A stretch of 64,000 bases of DNA, taken from assembly GCF_005925345.1 (NCBI RefSeq), contig NZ_SSHJ01000003.1:124001-188000 (forward strand). The letters are read 5' to 3'. Source of the DNA: Pedobacter ureilyticus. Its GTDB lineage: Bacteria; Bacteroidota; Bacteroidia; Sphingobacteriales; Sphingobacteriaceae. The translations under genes were made by a program, and so were the position numbers. Below, piece after piece: positions 43,801 through 52,553 of the stretch. The first letter of the stretch is position 1; every line of letters starts with the position of its first letter. Below the pieces are notes generated by a model, which saw only the letters and a list, made by a program, of their open reading frames with translations, had not been told where the DNA came from and did not search any database.

Positions 43801-44032
43801 CATCAAGTTGCGTAATGCCGAAGTGTCGTATAATTTGCCAAAAAGATGGTTAGAACCTCTAAAGATATCATCAATGCGGGTATTTGTAACTGGGCAAAAC
43901 TTAGCCACATGGACCAAATTTAAAATGTATCTAGATCCAGAAAATATCAATACCAGCAACACTGATTTTTCTAAACAATCTATTTATCCAACTTCAAGGA
44001 TCTACAATTTAGGCGTAAACATTCAATTATAA
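40853..44032 (+). CDS. SusC/RagA-family transporter, XusA-like (second locus)
   Basis: The 1059-residue protein has an unusually long polar n-region (about 24 residues) before the hydrophobic core of its signal peptide, which ends LLYAQ (42). The carboxypeptidase-regulatory-like domain (ISGVVKDNQGLTIPGASVKIK), EVVVVGYGAQKKSTLTGAI, the plug with IVIVDGIERPDFGDIDPNEIENINILKDASSTAIFG and a barrel ending LGVNIQL are all present. It imports xylo-oligosaccharides if this locus is for xylan. It is the first gene after the putative HTCS-controlled promoter, and susD begins 2 bases after its stop. Confidence 0.94.
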   Translation: MILLYKKNSFYSQRLHQVIDRHFKKAFILILLSTFSSLLYAQNRKISGVVKDNQGLTIPGASVKIKNAPTTAVSDGDGKYVIAVPQGAVTLIFSYVGFVSQEITVAANTATQNVSLKEDNTNLNEVVVVGYGAQKKSTLTGAISTISSKEILQSPTSNVTNSLIGRSPGLGAVQRSGQPGSNSAVINIRGLATYNGSGAIVIVDGIERPDFGDIDPNEIENINILKDASSTAIFGIRGANGVIIVTTKSGKEGKPKVSYSGNASLQSYTGIPKALDAYTNAYLINEANRNDGLAPTWSNSALQKFKDGSDPLGYPNINWFDYVTRKSYPQTQHNVNVSGGTKMVKYFASVGYLFEDGIFKDFDSPYDISSVPNYNRYNFRSNLDIKLSKDLEVGVKLGGRLQKRYQPSGLRSGSGSFSYDNVEAMISRILQVPAFAYPITLPDGRLAQNPSVGTNIWNPLGVLTRWGTRYDDYNNVQSTFNVNYNLGKLVKGLSFKANFGYDSYFENTTRRNASWAAYVIDRDSKDVTIAGDRPRDEPLSGLISDYGGTIHTNIQAGFNYNRSFGKHNLSGVALGTRQLINVQGSTATTAPPRASQGVVARFTYNFADKYYAEFNAAYNGSENFPVGLKYGFFPAVSAGWTISAEDFMQDVKWVSYLKLRGSYGLVGSDEIGQRFLYLTNYLRNAAGFTASTPAYSRPGMPVHFGDPTSVVTYPVVYLPASSIGNPEITWETGLKRNIGFESKFFKNSLSLNIDLFDETRKDILTQRNSGLTSLGQGYPALNVGEVYNKGYEVEVDYNKQKGELTYGLNAQLSFARNKINSRDEPIGQPVYQKQEGKRVGQFFGYVTNGFYTSQQDIDSYVRNELGTPIPGDLKYVDINGDGRINSDDRTAIGYSRVPEYIFSVSPRVSYKGFSLSLMFQGVANVSSDVILTEQNNGQQMYEFMLNRWTPQTAATATWPALHSRGNTFISYQLNDFILQDASYIKLRNAEVSYNLPKRWLEPLKISSMRVFVTGQNLATWTKFKMYLDPENINTSNTDFSKQSIYPTSRIYNLGVNIQL

Positions 44033-44034
44033 GC

Positions 44035-45735
44035 ATGAACATGAGAAACATATATTATCCTATCGTTTTCCTTTTTGTAGCGCTTGCTATGGGTTCGTGC
44101 AAAAAGGATTTTCTAGACAGAACACCAACGGCTGATTTAGATGAAGAAAAGGTATTTAAAGATCCTGCTTTGGTGGCTGCGTTTGCAGATAATGCCTACA
44201 ATCATTTAATAGATGAATATGCTAGGTTCAATGCACATCGTGGCACTACCTCGCAGGCTTCAGACGAAGCAGTTTCTGGCAATACCGATGTATCGGTACG
44301 TACACTAAACCAAGGTTTATTTCACGATCATTATGAGCGTGGTGGTGCCTCGTTAAATGATATCGGCGATGTTTGGGACAGGGCTTATGCTGGTATCAGA
44401 ATTGCCAATGTGATGTTAACCAGAATGAAAGCTGCCGAACCTAGCACTATTGTAGCCAATCAAGAAAGGGTACGGGGAGAGATGCATTTTATCAGGGGCT
44501 TTCTTTATTTCGAATTAATTAAAAGATTTGGCGGAGTTCCGATAGTGGCTCAACCGGCTGGTATTTTCGATAATGTCGATGTACCTCGCAACACCTATCA
44601 AGAGTGTTTAGATTTTATCCTATCTGATCTAACATTGGCCGAAAGATCACTATCGCCAAGTTATACGGCTTCCAATTATGGCCGTGCTACCGTGGGAGCG
44701 GCTTTGGCCTTAAAAGCAAGGGTTTTATTATATGCGGCTAGCCCTATAAATAATCCTAGCAACGATTTAAGTAAATGGCAACGGGCAGCAGTTGTAGCAG
44801 ATTCGGTAATACAATTAAATGCTTATAGCCTACAAGGCACATATAATGATATTTTAAATGTACCTAATTCTCCAGAGTATATCATGATCAAGGTTCGTCC
44901 GCCACGTGTAATAGATGGTTTTCTGTTAGATTTTGTCATGTCGCCTGGTTCTGGTGGTGCTCAAGGATCCATGAACCCTACTCAAAACCATGTAGATATG
45001 TATGATATGCAGGCTACAGGTTTGCCCATTACCGATCCGGCATCGGGTTACAATCCGCAAAATCCATACGTTGGTAGAGACCCGCGATTTTATGCTAACA
45101 TTTTGTATAACGGTGCCGCTTGGCAAGGTAGAACTATGGGCATGTGGTCGCAGTACAATGCTGCTACAGATACTTACACTTATGGCAACGATTTTAGACC
45201 GAACAATATCATTTACTCGGCTACAAGGTATTACTGCCGTAAAATGTGGCCAGAGGTTTACGTAAGAAATGCCACTCAGCGTGCTTTGCTCAATTTCGTA
45301 TTTTTTAGATATGCAGAAGTGCTATTAAATTATGCGGAAGCCATCAACGAAAGTGCCGATTTAGCTTCAAACAGACAATTGGCTATAGATCAGTTGAATT
45401 TGATTAGAGGTAGGGCTAATATGCCTCTTTTCCAAAATAATTTAACACAAAGCCAATTAAGAGATGCAATAGTGAAAGAACGTGCAGTAGAATTAGCTTT
45501 TGAAGATTTTAGGTGGTATGATTTGATCCGTTGGAAAAAAGCAAAAGAGGTATTAACCCAACCTATAAAGGGAATGGATGTGGTAAGAAACTCCAATGGC
45601 ACATTTACTTATAGTCCGGTTACACTTCCAAATCTTTATCAAAAGAAATTTGAAGACTACATGTATTTGTATCCAATTCCCAGGAGGGAGATTTTCAAAA
45701 GCAACGGAATTTTAAAACAAAACCCTAATTGGTAG
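44035..45735 (+). CDS. SusD/RagB-family lipoprotein, XusB-like (second locus)
   Basis: The 566-residue lipoprotein has lipobox AMGSC (Cys22; Cys20 if the second ATG at 44041 is used). SusD signatures are RVRGEMHFIRGFLYFELIKRFGGVPIV (about 143-169), RYAEVLLNYAEAINES, DAIVKERAVELAFEDFRWYDLIRWKKAKEVL and the C-terminal YLYPIPRREIFKSNGILKQNPNW. It pairs with the SusC encoded immediately upstream. A repeat-rich 124-bp gap (AAAAGTTAAGAGTTAAAAGTTG type) separates it from the second susC. Confidence 0.94.
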   Translation: MNMRNIYYPIVFLFVALAMGSCKKDFLDRTPTADLDEEKVFKDPALVAAFADNAYNHLIDEYARFNAHRGTTSQASDEAVSGNTDVSVRTLNQGLFHDHYERGGASLNDIGDVWDRAYAGIRIANVMLTRMKAAEPSTIVANQERVRGEMHFIRGFLYFELIKRFGGVPIVAQPAGIFDNVDVPRNTYQECLDFILSDLTLAERSLSPSYTASNYGRATVGAALALKARVLLYAASPINNPSNDLSKWQRAAVVADSVIQLNAYSLQGTYNDILNVPNSPEYIMIKVRPPRVIDGFLLDFVMSPGSGGAQGSMNPTQNHVDMYDMQATGLPITDPASGYNPQNPYVGRDPRFYANILYNGAAWQGRTMGMWSQYNAATDTYTYGNDFRPNNIIYSATRYYCRKMWPEVYVRNATQRALLNFVFFRYAEVLLNYAEAINESADLASNRQLAIDQLNLIRGRANMPLFQNNLTQSQLRDAIVKERAVELAFEDFRWYDLIRWKKAKEVLTQPIKGMDVVRNSNGTFTYSPVTLPNLYQKKFEDYMYLYPIPRREIFKSNGILKQNPNW

Positions 45736-45737
45736 CA

Positions 45738-45790
45738 AGAAGTTAAAAAGTGAAAAGTTAAGAGTTAAAAGTTGAGCGTGAAAAGTAGGA
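45738..45790. repeat. Simple intergenic repeat of AGTTAAAAGT type
   Basis: Several imperfect copies of AAGTTAAAAAGTG/AGAGTTAAAAGTTG lie between the first susD and second susC. This is a dispersed simple repeat rather than a regulatory site. No promoter box of the TAnnTTTG form was recognised before the second susC, so read-through from upstream is likely. Confidence 0.55.
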
Positions 45791-45859
45791 TGTTGAAAGG
45801 ATCATACCCCGTATCCTAAGCTCGTAACAGCTAACTCATAACCCAAACAATATAAAAAT

Positions 45860-48800
45860 ATGAAGAGATTTCTAACCAGATATATCCTACTTTCACTAAT
45901 TGGTATTGGCCTATCGCAAATAGTATGGGCACAATCTGAGCAGTTAAACGTTAAAGGTAAACTCGTAGATCAAGACGGAAAACCTATTGTTGGCGCAACC
46001 ATCTTGGTACAAGAAAAAACTAGCGGCGTAACTACTAATGCAGATGGTAAATTTAGTATCGAAGTTAGTGGCAACGATCGTTTGGTATTTAAAATGCAGG
46101 GTTACAACACCCAATACAAAGCCGCTTTAGATATTAAAGAAACAGAGCCTATTGTGCTAATTAAATCATTAATTGATGCAGGAGATAATGATGATGTTTA
46201 CATTCCGTTTGGGGTAAGAAAAAAACGTGAAGTTACAGCTACCATTACAACAGTGAACAATAGCGAATTGCCACAGCTACCTTTATCTACGCTAAACAAT
46301 GCGTTAACTGGTCGTCTATCTGGCTTGCACATTCAGCAAACCGGCAACCGCCCCGGTACAGATGACGCTTCTTTTTTAGTTAGAGGACGTTCATCTAACA
46401 ATAGCGCATCGCCTTTGGTATTGGTAGATGGCGTGGCACGTGAGTTTGTAGATATGGATCTCAACGAAATCGAAAGCATCAGCGTATTGAAAGATGCAGC
46501 TTCCCTTTCTTGGTATGGTATGTATGCGGCCAACGGTGTAATTTATGTAGTTACCAAACGTGGCAGTGCCAGTTCTACTAAAGTAACCTTTGATGCGCAA
46601 GGTGGGGTGCAAACGCCGATAACAATGGCTAATCCGTTAAATGCTTATGCCTATGCCTATTTGTATAACGAAGCACGTCAAAACGATGGGCAGGCGCCAC
46701 AGTATACGCAAAACCAACTCATTGGTTATTACACCAAATCAGACCCGTATTTATATCCGGATGTAGATTATCCGTCTGAGTTTATGAAAAAAGCATCGCC
46801 TGTGCAACGTTATGTAGCCACAGTAAGTGGTGGCAATGCATTTGCTAGGTATTTTACTTCGGTAAGTTTTTATGATCAGGATGGATTATACAAAGGTGGC
46901 GAAACTCCCGAGTACAATTCGAACACCAATTTTAGAAGATATAATTTCCGTACCAATTTAGATCTACACATCAACAAAAATCTAGATGTTACGCTAGATG
47001 TGGGCGGTAGGGTGGCTAACCTTCGTTACCCTAGAGATGGTAATACGTCGTTCTTAAATGCAATTTTCAATACGCCGGCCAATGCTTTCCCAATAACTAA
47101 CCCAAATGGAACTTATGGCGGTAGCTCGCTGTTTAGAACCAACCCTTTGGCTATGCTACAAGCTAAAGGAAACATCACTGATGTATACCGTACATTGCTA
47201 GCCACCATGACTGCCCGACAAAAATTGGATGGTATTTTAGAAGGGCTATCGGCCAATATCGCCTATACTTATGATATGACGGGCTTATATACCAGCGGGT
47301 TTACACAAAATTACATGGTTTACGAATGGCAGGGCGGTACAAGCTATCAAGGTTTTGGCACCGAAACACCTTTAAACTACGCAGCTAGTACATTTGCCGA
47401 TAACCTGCGCAATAACGAGTTTTGGGGTGGTTTTGATTACGATAGAACTTTCAATAACCATTCTTTCAAGTTTTCTACACGTTTTCAAAGAGCGGTATCG
47501 GCCTCGGCTAGCCGTTTAGATAATAAGAAAGAAGGATTTGCTAACCGATTGTCTTATGGTTACAAACAACGTTATTTTATAGATGCCAATGCCACTTATT
47601 CGGGTTCGCAAAATTTTATGCCGGGCAAACGTTTTGGCTGGTTTCCGGCCATAGCAGCCGGTTGGATCGCTAGCGAAGAAAGTTTTCTAAAAGGAAATAA
47701 AGTGATAGATTATTTAAAAATCCGAGGTTCTTATGGTTTAGTAGGCTACGAAGCCATCGGTGCTTCTCGTCGCTTTGCTTTTAATAACTACTTTACCCGC
47801 GGCGGCTCACAATACTTTTTTGGCACGGGCTACAGTGCAGTGCCCAGCACAGATCAGTTAGATTTGGCCAATCCAAACCTTACTTGGGAACGAGCCATCA
47901 AATCTAGCGTAGGTTTCGACGCTCAATTCTTTAAACAATCGTTATCGCTTACCGCCGATATTTTTAGGGAAAACAGAACCAAACTTTTAACCACAGACTT
48001 ATCGCCATCTATTATTGGTCAGGCATTGGTAAACATCAACGCTGGCGAAGCACAATATCAAGGTTTTGAAACCAATCTCAATTACAGCAAGACCATTAAC
48101 AATTTTGCGTTTGGTTTGTATGGAAATTACACGTACGCCAAGAGTAAAGTCATCCGCTTAAATGAAGAAGCTGGCTTACCTGCCTATCAAACGCAAATTG
48201 GTTATCCTATTGGTGGCGTGGTTAGCGGTACGGGTACAGTACGTAGGTTTTTAGTTTCGCAAGGTTTGTTTCAAAGTGAAGAAGAAATTGCTGCGGCTCC
48301 GGTACAGCGGTTTGCTGGTAACGTAAAACCAGGAGATATCCGTTACAAAGACATTAACAACGATGGAGTAATCGATAACCTAGATTTTGTAAGTACCGAT
48401 TATTCGGATATTCCAACTTCTTACTATGGATTTGGGGGTTCGGCAAAGTATAAAGGTTTCGATGTCAATTTCTTGTTCCAAGGCGTTGCCGGCAGAACCA
48501 TACAAATCAATAATTTGGTAAACGCAGGAACTTCAAATACAGGCTATATTAATCAGTTTAGTGCCTACCGTTGGACACCCGCTGGTGCTGATGAAGCACT
48601 ATACCCACGTTTAACCATTACCGATAGGGCCAACAATACCCAAAACTCAGATTTTTGGTTGCGTAATGGCGATTTTCTTCGCCTAAAGCACGTAGAGCTA
48701 GGTTATTCTTTGCCTGCTGCAACATTAAAAAAACTCAAAGTATCACAATGTAGGTTTTTTGTAAGCGGTTACAATCTGCTCACTTTCGATAAGTTAAATG

Positions 48801-48895
48801 GTTTGCCTATTGATCCGGAAATACCAGAGGCAGGCTACAACTCTTCATATCCCGCATTGGCCACCTTTGCGTTAGGTTTAAATCTTAAATTTTAA
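45860..48895 (+). CDS. SusC/RagA-family transporter, XusC-like (second locus)
   Basis: The 1011-residue protein has a signal peptide ending VWAQ (25), a carboxypeptidase-regulatory-like domain (VKGKLVDQDGKPIVGATILVQ), a plug (LVLVDGVAREFVDMDLNEIESISVLKDAASLSWYG) and a barrel ending LGLNLKF. The usual EVVVVGYG sequence before the plug is replaced by VYIPFGVRKKREVTATI, a departure typical of the second SusC subtype in tandem loci. Two SusC types in one locus usually handle different oligosaccharides or work as a pair in xylan systems. Confidence 0.93.
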   Translation: MKRFLTRYILLSLIGIGLSQIVWAQSEQLNVKGKLVDQDGKPIVGATILVQEKTSGVTTNADGKFSIEVSGNDRLVFKMQGYNTQYKAALDIKETEPIVLIKSLIDAGDNDDVYIPFGVRKKREVTATITTVNNSELPQLPLSTLNNALTGRLSGLHIQQTGNRPGTDDASFLVRGRSSNNSASPLVLVDGVAREFVDMDLNEIESISVLKDAASLSWYGMYAANGVIYVVTKRGSASSTKVTFDAQGGVQTPITMANPLNAYAYAYLYNEARQNDGQAPQYTQNQLIGYYTKSDPYLYPDVDYPSEFMKKASPVQRYVATVSGGNAFARYFTSVSFYDQDGLYKGGETPEYNSNTNFRRYNFRTNLDLHINKNLDVTLDVGGRVANLRYPRDGNTSFLNAIFNTPANAFPITNPNGTYGGSSLFRTNPLAMLQAKGNITDVYRTLLATMTARQKLDGILEGLSANIAYTYDMTGLYTSGFTQNYMVYEWQGGTSYQGFGTETPLNYAASTFADNLRNNEFWGGFDYDRTFNNHSFKFSTRFQRAVSASASRLDNKKEGFANRLSYGYKQRYFIDANATYSGSQNFMPGKRFGWFPAIAAGWIASEESFLKGNKVIDYLKIRGSYGLVGYEAIGASRRFAFNNYFTRGGSQYFFGTGYSAVPSTDQLDLANPNLTWERAIKSSVGFDAQFFKQSLSLTADIFRENRTKLLTTDLSPSIIGQALVNINAGEAQYQGFETNLNYSKTINNFAFGLYGNYTYAKSKVIRLNEEAGLPAYQTQIGYPIGGVVSGTGTVRRFLVSQGLFQSEEEIAAAPVQRFAGNVKPGDIRYKDINNDGVIDNLDFVSTDYSDIPTSYYGFGGSAKYKGFDVNFLFQGVAGRTIQINNLVNAGTSNTGYINQFSAYRWTPAGADEALYPRLTITDRANNTQNSDFWLRNGDFLRLKHVELGYSLPAATLKKLKVSQCRFFVSGYNLLTFDKLNGLPIDPEIPEAGYNSSYPALATFALGLNLKF

Positions 48896-48900
48896 GGAGG
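48894..48900 (+). promoter_or_regulatory. Strong Shine-Dalgarno sequence before second susD
   Basis: AAGGAGG overlaps the susC stop codon and ends 6 bases before ATG 48907. Shine-Dalgarno sequences are rare in Bacteroidota, so this one supports 48907 over the internal ATG at 48943 as the start. Confidence 0.6.
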
Positions 48901-48906
48901 ACGGCA

Positions 48907-50655
48907 ATGAATTACAATCAGAAAATATCATTAGAAAAATACATGAAGTCGTTTTCAAAACTACTGTTAGTTGCTTTGTTAGGACTAAGTTATTCATCGT
49001 GCAAAAAGAGTTTTTTGTTGGATGGAAGTGTGACCGATGGCGCTATTACTGGCGAACAGGTTTGGGCTAACGATGCTTATGCTCGTGGTGTTTTAAACAA
49101 TGCCTATTTTAATATTCCAGAGGGATTTAGTATCGACGGTAATGGCGGAATGCTGGCTTCGGGTAGTGACGAAGCCGTAAACTCTGGTGTTAATGCAACC
49201 ATCAGTATTTTTAATAATGGCACTTGGGGACCAGTACGTACGGTAGACGATGAGTACAGTAACCTGTACGAAGGCCTACGAAAGGTAAATCTGTTTTTAA
49301 CCAATTTGGCTGATGCTCAAATTATTCCGACAGATGGTTTAACCGTAGCCGAAGATAAAAGTAGGCTAGAGGGGCAAGCTTATTTCTTAAGGGCTTTATT
49401 TCACTTCGAGCTAGTAAAACGTTATGGAGCTGTTACCTTGGCAACCCGAGTTTTTAGTAAGGATGAAAACCTTAATCTTCCTAAAAATACCTATAAAGAA
49501 TGCCTCGATCAAATTGTTGCGGATTGTGATAAAGCCATTGCTTCTAACATTCCGGTGTTTACCAGAGAAACTACCGCCAACAAATTTGCTTGGCGTACTG
49601 GAGATTATGGTAGAGCTACCAAAACCGCCGCAATGGGTTTAAAATCTAGAATGTTGTTGTACGCAGCAAGTCCGCAGTTTGCCACACAAAGTGGCGTAAC
49701 TTGGCAGCAGGCAGCCAATGCAGCTAAAGACATCATTGATTTAAACGTGCATAGCTTGCGTAGCAATTATACTAACGTTTTCAATTTTGGTGCTGATAGT
49801 TACAACGTAGAGGTATTGTTTGCCACAAGAGCACAAAATCGTAATGATATTGAGCAGCAGCAGGCACCAATTAGTTTTGATGGGGCAACGGGCAGGACCA
49901 ATCCAACACAAGAATTGGTAGATGCTTTTGAAACTACCAACGGAAAATTGATTACCGATCCGAGTAACACAAGCTATTCCGAAACTAATCCCTATGCCAA
50001 CAGAGATCCGCGTTTAGCATTGACGGTAAATTATAATGGACGTGTTTTTAAAGGTAAGGCAGTACAAACTTACGTTGGCGGTGCCGATGGCTTGAATAGA
50101 AATATTAACGCCACCAAAACCGGTTATTACATGCGTAAGTTTTTAAGTGAGGCCGCTACATGGAACCAACAATCCAATACTTTGGCTCGCAGGCCATGGG
50201 TGGTACAACGTTATGCCGAAATATTATTGAATTATGCCGAAGCCTTAAACGAAGCGCAAGGTATTACTGCGGTAACCGAAGTACTAAGGGTAGTGAATTT
50301 AATTAGGGCACGTTCTGGAGTGGCCATGCCTGCTCTACAAACCAGTAACCCATCGGGAAATGGCTACGTAGCTTTAACTAAAGAAGCCATCCGCGAACGT
50401 ATCCACAACGAGCGTAGGGTAGAGCTTTGTTTCGAAGGTCATCGTTTTTACGATGTAAGAAGGTGGAAAGAAGGCGAAATATACTTCAATAAGCCAGTAA
50501 CCGGTATGCGTATCACAATAGACGGTTCTGGAGCTACAACTTATACCCGTTTCGAAGTAGAGAACAGAGTTTTTCAAGCTAAAAACTACTTATATCCTTT
50601 TTCACAAAATACCATTAACCGCCAGCCTGCACTAATACAAAATACAGGCTATTAA
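48907..50655 (+). CDS. SusD/RagB-family lipoprotein, XusD-like (second locus)
   Basis: The 582-residue lipoprotein has lipobox SYSSC (Cys32 from ATG 48907, or Cys20 from ATG 48943). SusD hallmarks are SRLEGQAYFLRALFHFELVKRYGAVTL, QRYAEILLNYAEALNEAQG, RERIHNERRVELCFEGHRFYDVRRW and the C-terminal NYLYPFSQNTINRQPALIQNTGY. It is the surface partner of the SusC just upstream. The 12-residue extension before the usual signal peptide is unusual but backed by a clear ribosome site. Confidence 0.93.
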   Translation: MNYNQKISLEKYMKSFSKLLLVALLGLSYSSCKKSFLLDGSVTDGAITGEQVWANDAYARGVLNNAYFNIPEGFSIDGNGGMLASGSDEAVNSGVNATISIFNNGTWGPVRTVDDEYSNLYEGLRKVNLFLTNLADAQIIPTDGLTVAEDKSRLEGQAYFLRALFHFELVKRYGAVTLATRVFSKDENLNLPKNTYKECLDQIVADCDKAIASNIPVFTRETTANKFAWRTGDYGRATKTAAMGLKSRMLLYAASPQFATQSGVTWQQAANAAKDIIDLNVHSLRSNYTNVFNFGADSYNVEVLFATRAQNRNDIEQQQAPISFDGATGRTNPTQELVDAFETTNGKLITDPSNTSYSETNPYANRDPRLALTVNYNGRVFKGKAVQTYVGGADGLNRNINATKTGYYMRKFLSEAATWNQQSNTLARRPWVVQRYAEILLNYAEALNEAQGITAVTEVLRVVNLIRARSGVAMPALQTSNPSGNGYVALTKEAIRERIHNERRVELCFEGHRFYDVRRWKEGEIYFNKPVTGMRITIDGSGATTYTRFEVENRVFQAKNYLYPFSQNTINRQPALIQNTGY

Positions 50656-50664
50656 ATTTTGATC

Positions 50665-52485
50665 ATGATAAAATTAACTAAATACTTTTTATTCCTATTC
50701 CTTTCCGTTTCATTTTCAGTTGCTAATGCGCAGTTGGTTCAGAACATTTTTTGTCGTAAGCATACCAGCCTTAATGGCAGGTGGAACTACATTATAGATC
50801 CTTATGAAATGGGCTATTATGATTACCGTCACGAACCGTTTGATCAAACCAAATCTGGTAAGGGCGGGTTTTACGATGACCGCGAGCAGGTTAACAAATC
50901 AGAGCTGATTGAATACAACTTCGACCTGTCGCCAACAATGAAAGTTCCAGGCGACTGGAATTCTCAAGTAGAAAAACTACAGTTTTACGAAGGTACGATT
51001 TGGTTAAGACAAAAGTTTGTAGCCAAGCCTGCAGCCGATAAAAAATACATATTGTACTTCGGTGCAGTAAATTATGAGGCTCATGTGTATTTAAATGGTA
51101 AAAAATTAGGGGTACACAAAGGCGGATTTACGCCATTTCAATTTGATGTTACCGGTAAGCTAAAAGACGGCGAAAACTTTGTAGTGGTAAAAGCAGACAA
51201 TACCCGTAAGCAAGACGAAATTCCAACGGTAAACACAGATTGGTGGAACTATGGAGGCATTACCCGTGATGTGCTTTTAGCAGAATTGCCAAACGATTAC
51301 ATTGCAGATTACAAAGTGCAGCTAAACCGTAGCAATGCTAAACAGATAGAAGGCTTTGTAAAATTGAGCAATGCTACCGCTGGTCAAAGTGTAACGGTAG
51401 ATATTGCAGAAGCAGGTTTAAAAACTACGGTAAAAACCGATGCTGATGGTATAGCTAAAATAAGTATCCCTGTAAAAAAGCTGAGTCTATGGAGCCCAGA
51501 AAATCCAAAGCTTTATCAGGTAACCATCAGCTCTGCTACAGATAAGGTAGAAGAAAAAATTGGTTTTAGAACCATAGAAACCCGTGGTCAAGACATCTTG
51601 TTAAATGGAAAATCTATCTTTTTAAGAGGTATTTCTATGCACGATGAAAACCCATTGATACAAGGACGTTTACGTAGCGAAGGCGATATGCGGATGATGT
51701 TGCAATGGGCAAAAGAACTGAACTGTAACTACGTAAGGTTAGCGCACTACACCCACAACGAAAAAATGAACCGTTTGGCAGATGAAATGGGCTTGTTGGT
51801 TTGGGCAGAAGTACCTGTGTATTGGACTATTTCTTGGGAAAATCCAGACACTTACAATAATGCAGAAAAACAGTTAAGCGATATGATTGAGCGAGATAAA
51901 AACAGAGCTGCTGTAATTATCTGGTCAATTGGTAATGAAACCCCGCTTGGCGAACCTCGTTTTAAGTTTATGAGCAAACTAGCCGATAAAGTGAGAGCGT
52001 TAGATCAAACTCGTTTGGTTGGCGCAGCCTTAGAAGTTCATCGTAAGGGCTTCAATGTAATTGTAGACGATCCGTTGGGAGAAAAGCTAGACTTGGTAAG
52101 TTTCAATCAATATGGCGGTTGGTACTGGGAATTACCTAAAGAATTATCTAAATATAAATTTGATATCAAATACAATAAACCTGTGATTATTACTGAAGTA
52201 GGTGGAGATGCACTGGCAGGTTATCACGCAGATGAAGATACCCGTTGGTCTGAGGAATTTCAGGAGTCGTTGTACAAACATCAAATCCCTTTCATGAATA
52301 CCATGAGCGGCCTAAGGGGCATGACACCATGGATTTTAACCGACTTCCGTTCGCCACGTCGCCAGCATCCTTTCTTTCAAGATTTTTGGAACAGAAAAGG
52401 GTTGATTTCGGAAACCGGAAAAAAGAAGAAAGCATTTTATGTGCTGAAAGAATTTTACGACCAAACAGAAGCTAAATATAAATAG
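50665..52485 (+). CDS. GH2 beta-glucuronidase-like enzyme
   Basis: The 606-residue protein (start ATG 50665; an in-frame TTG at 50659 is next to it) has a signal peptide ending ANAQ. It is a compact GH2, close in length to UidA: jelly roll with MKVPGDWNSQ and WLRQKFV, a WWNYGGITRDV motif typical of beta-glucuronidases, and a TIM barrel with acid/base Glu425 (WSIGNETPLGEPR) and nucleophile Glu511 (VIITEVGGDALAG). It could remove glucuronate side groups or a different terminal beta sugar from xylan-derived oligosaccharides. It follows susD by 9 bp and belongs to the same operon. Confidence 0.87.
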   Translation: MIKLTKYFLFLFLSVSFSVANAQLVQNIFCRKHTSLNGRWNYIIDPYEMGYYDYRHEPFDQTKSGKGGFYDDREQVNKSELIEYNFDLSPTMKVPGDWNSQVEKLQFYEGTIWLRQKFVAKPAADKKYILYFGAVNYEAHVYLNGKKLGVHKGGFTPFQFDVTGKLKDGENFVVVKADNTRKQDEIPTVNTDWWNYGGITRDVLLAELPNDYIADYKVQLNRSNAKQIEGFVKLSNATAGQSVTVDIAEAGLKTTVKTDADGIAKISIPVKKLSLWSPENPKLYQVTISSATDKVEEKIGFRTIETRGQDILLNGKSIFLRGISMHDENPLIQGRLRSEGDMRMMLQWAKELNCNYVRLAHYTHNEKMNRLADEMGLLVWAEVPVYWTISWENPDTYNNAEKQLSDMIERDKNRAAVIIWSIGNETPLGEPRFKFMSKLADKVRALDQTRLVGAALEVHRKGFNVIVDDPLGEKLDLVSFNQYGGWYWELPKELSKYKFDIKYNKPVIITEVGGDALAGYHADEDTRWSEEFQESLYKHQIPFMNTMSGLRGMTPWILTDFRSPRRQHPFFQDFWNRKGLISETGKKKKAFYVLKEFYDQTEAKYK

Positions 52486-52553
52486 TAGACAGGAACTAGG
52501 GATTAGGAACTAGGGTTTAGAATCTCAATACTCATATCTCAAATACTAAAAAC
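52486..52553. repeat. Short simple repeat between GH2 and GH10 genes
   Basis: AGGAACTAGGG occurs twice (52491-52501 and 52506-52516), followed by AT-rich sequence. It resembles the dispersed repeats seen around 33625 and 40560. It is probably transcribed through. Confidence 0.45.

Noticed and set aside
45736..45859. Separate HTCS-type promoter before the second susC
   Set aside because: Only a single TACCCC is present with no 22-bp partner and no TAnnTTTG box.
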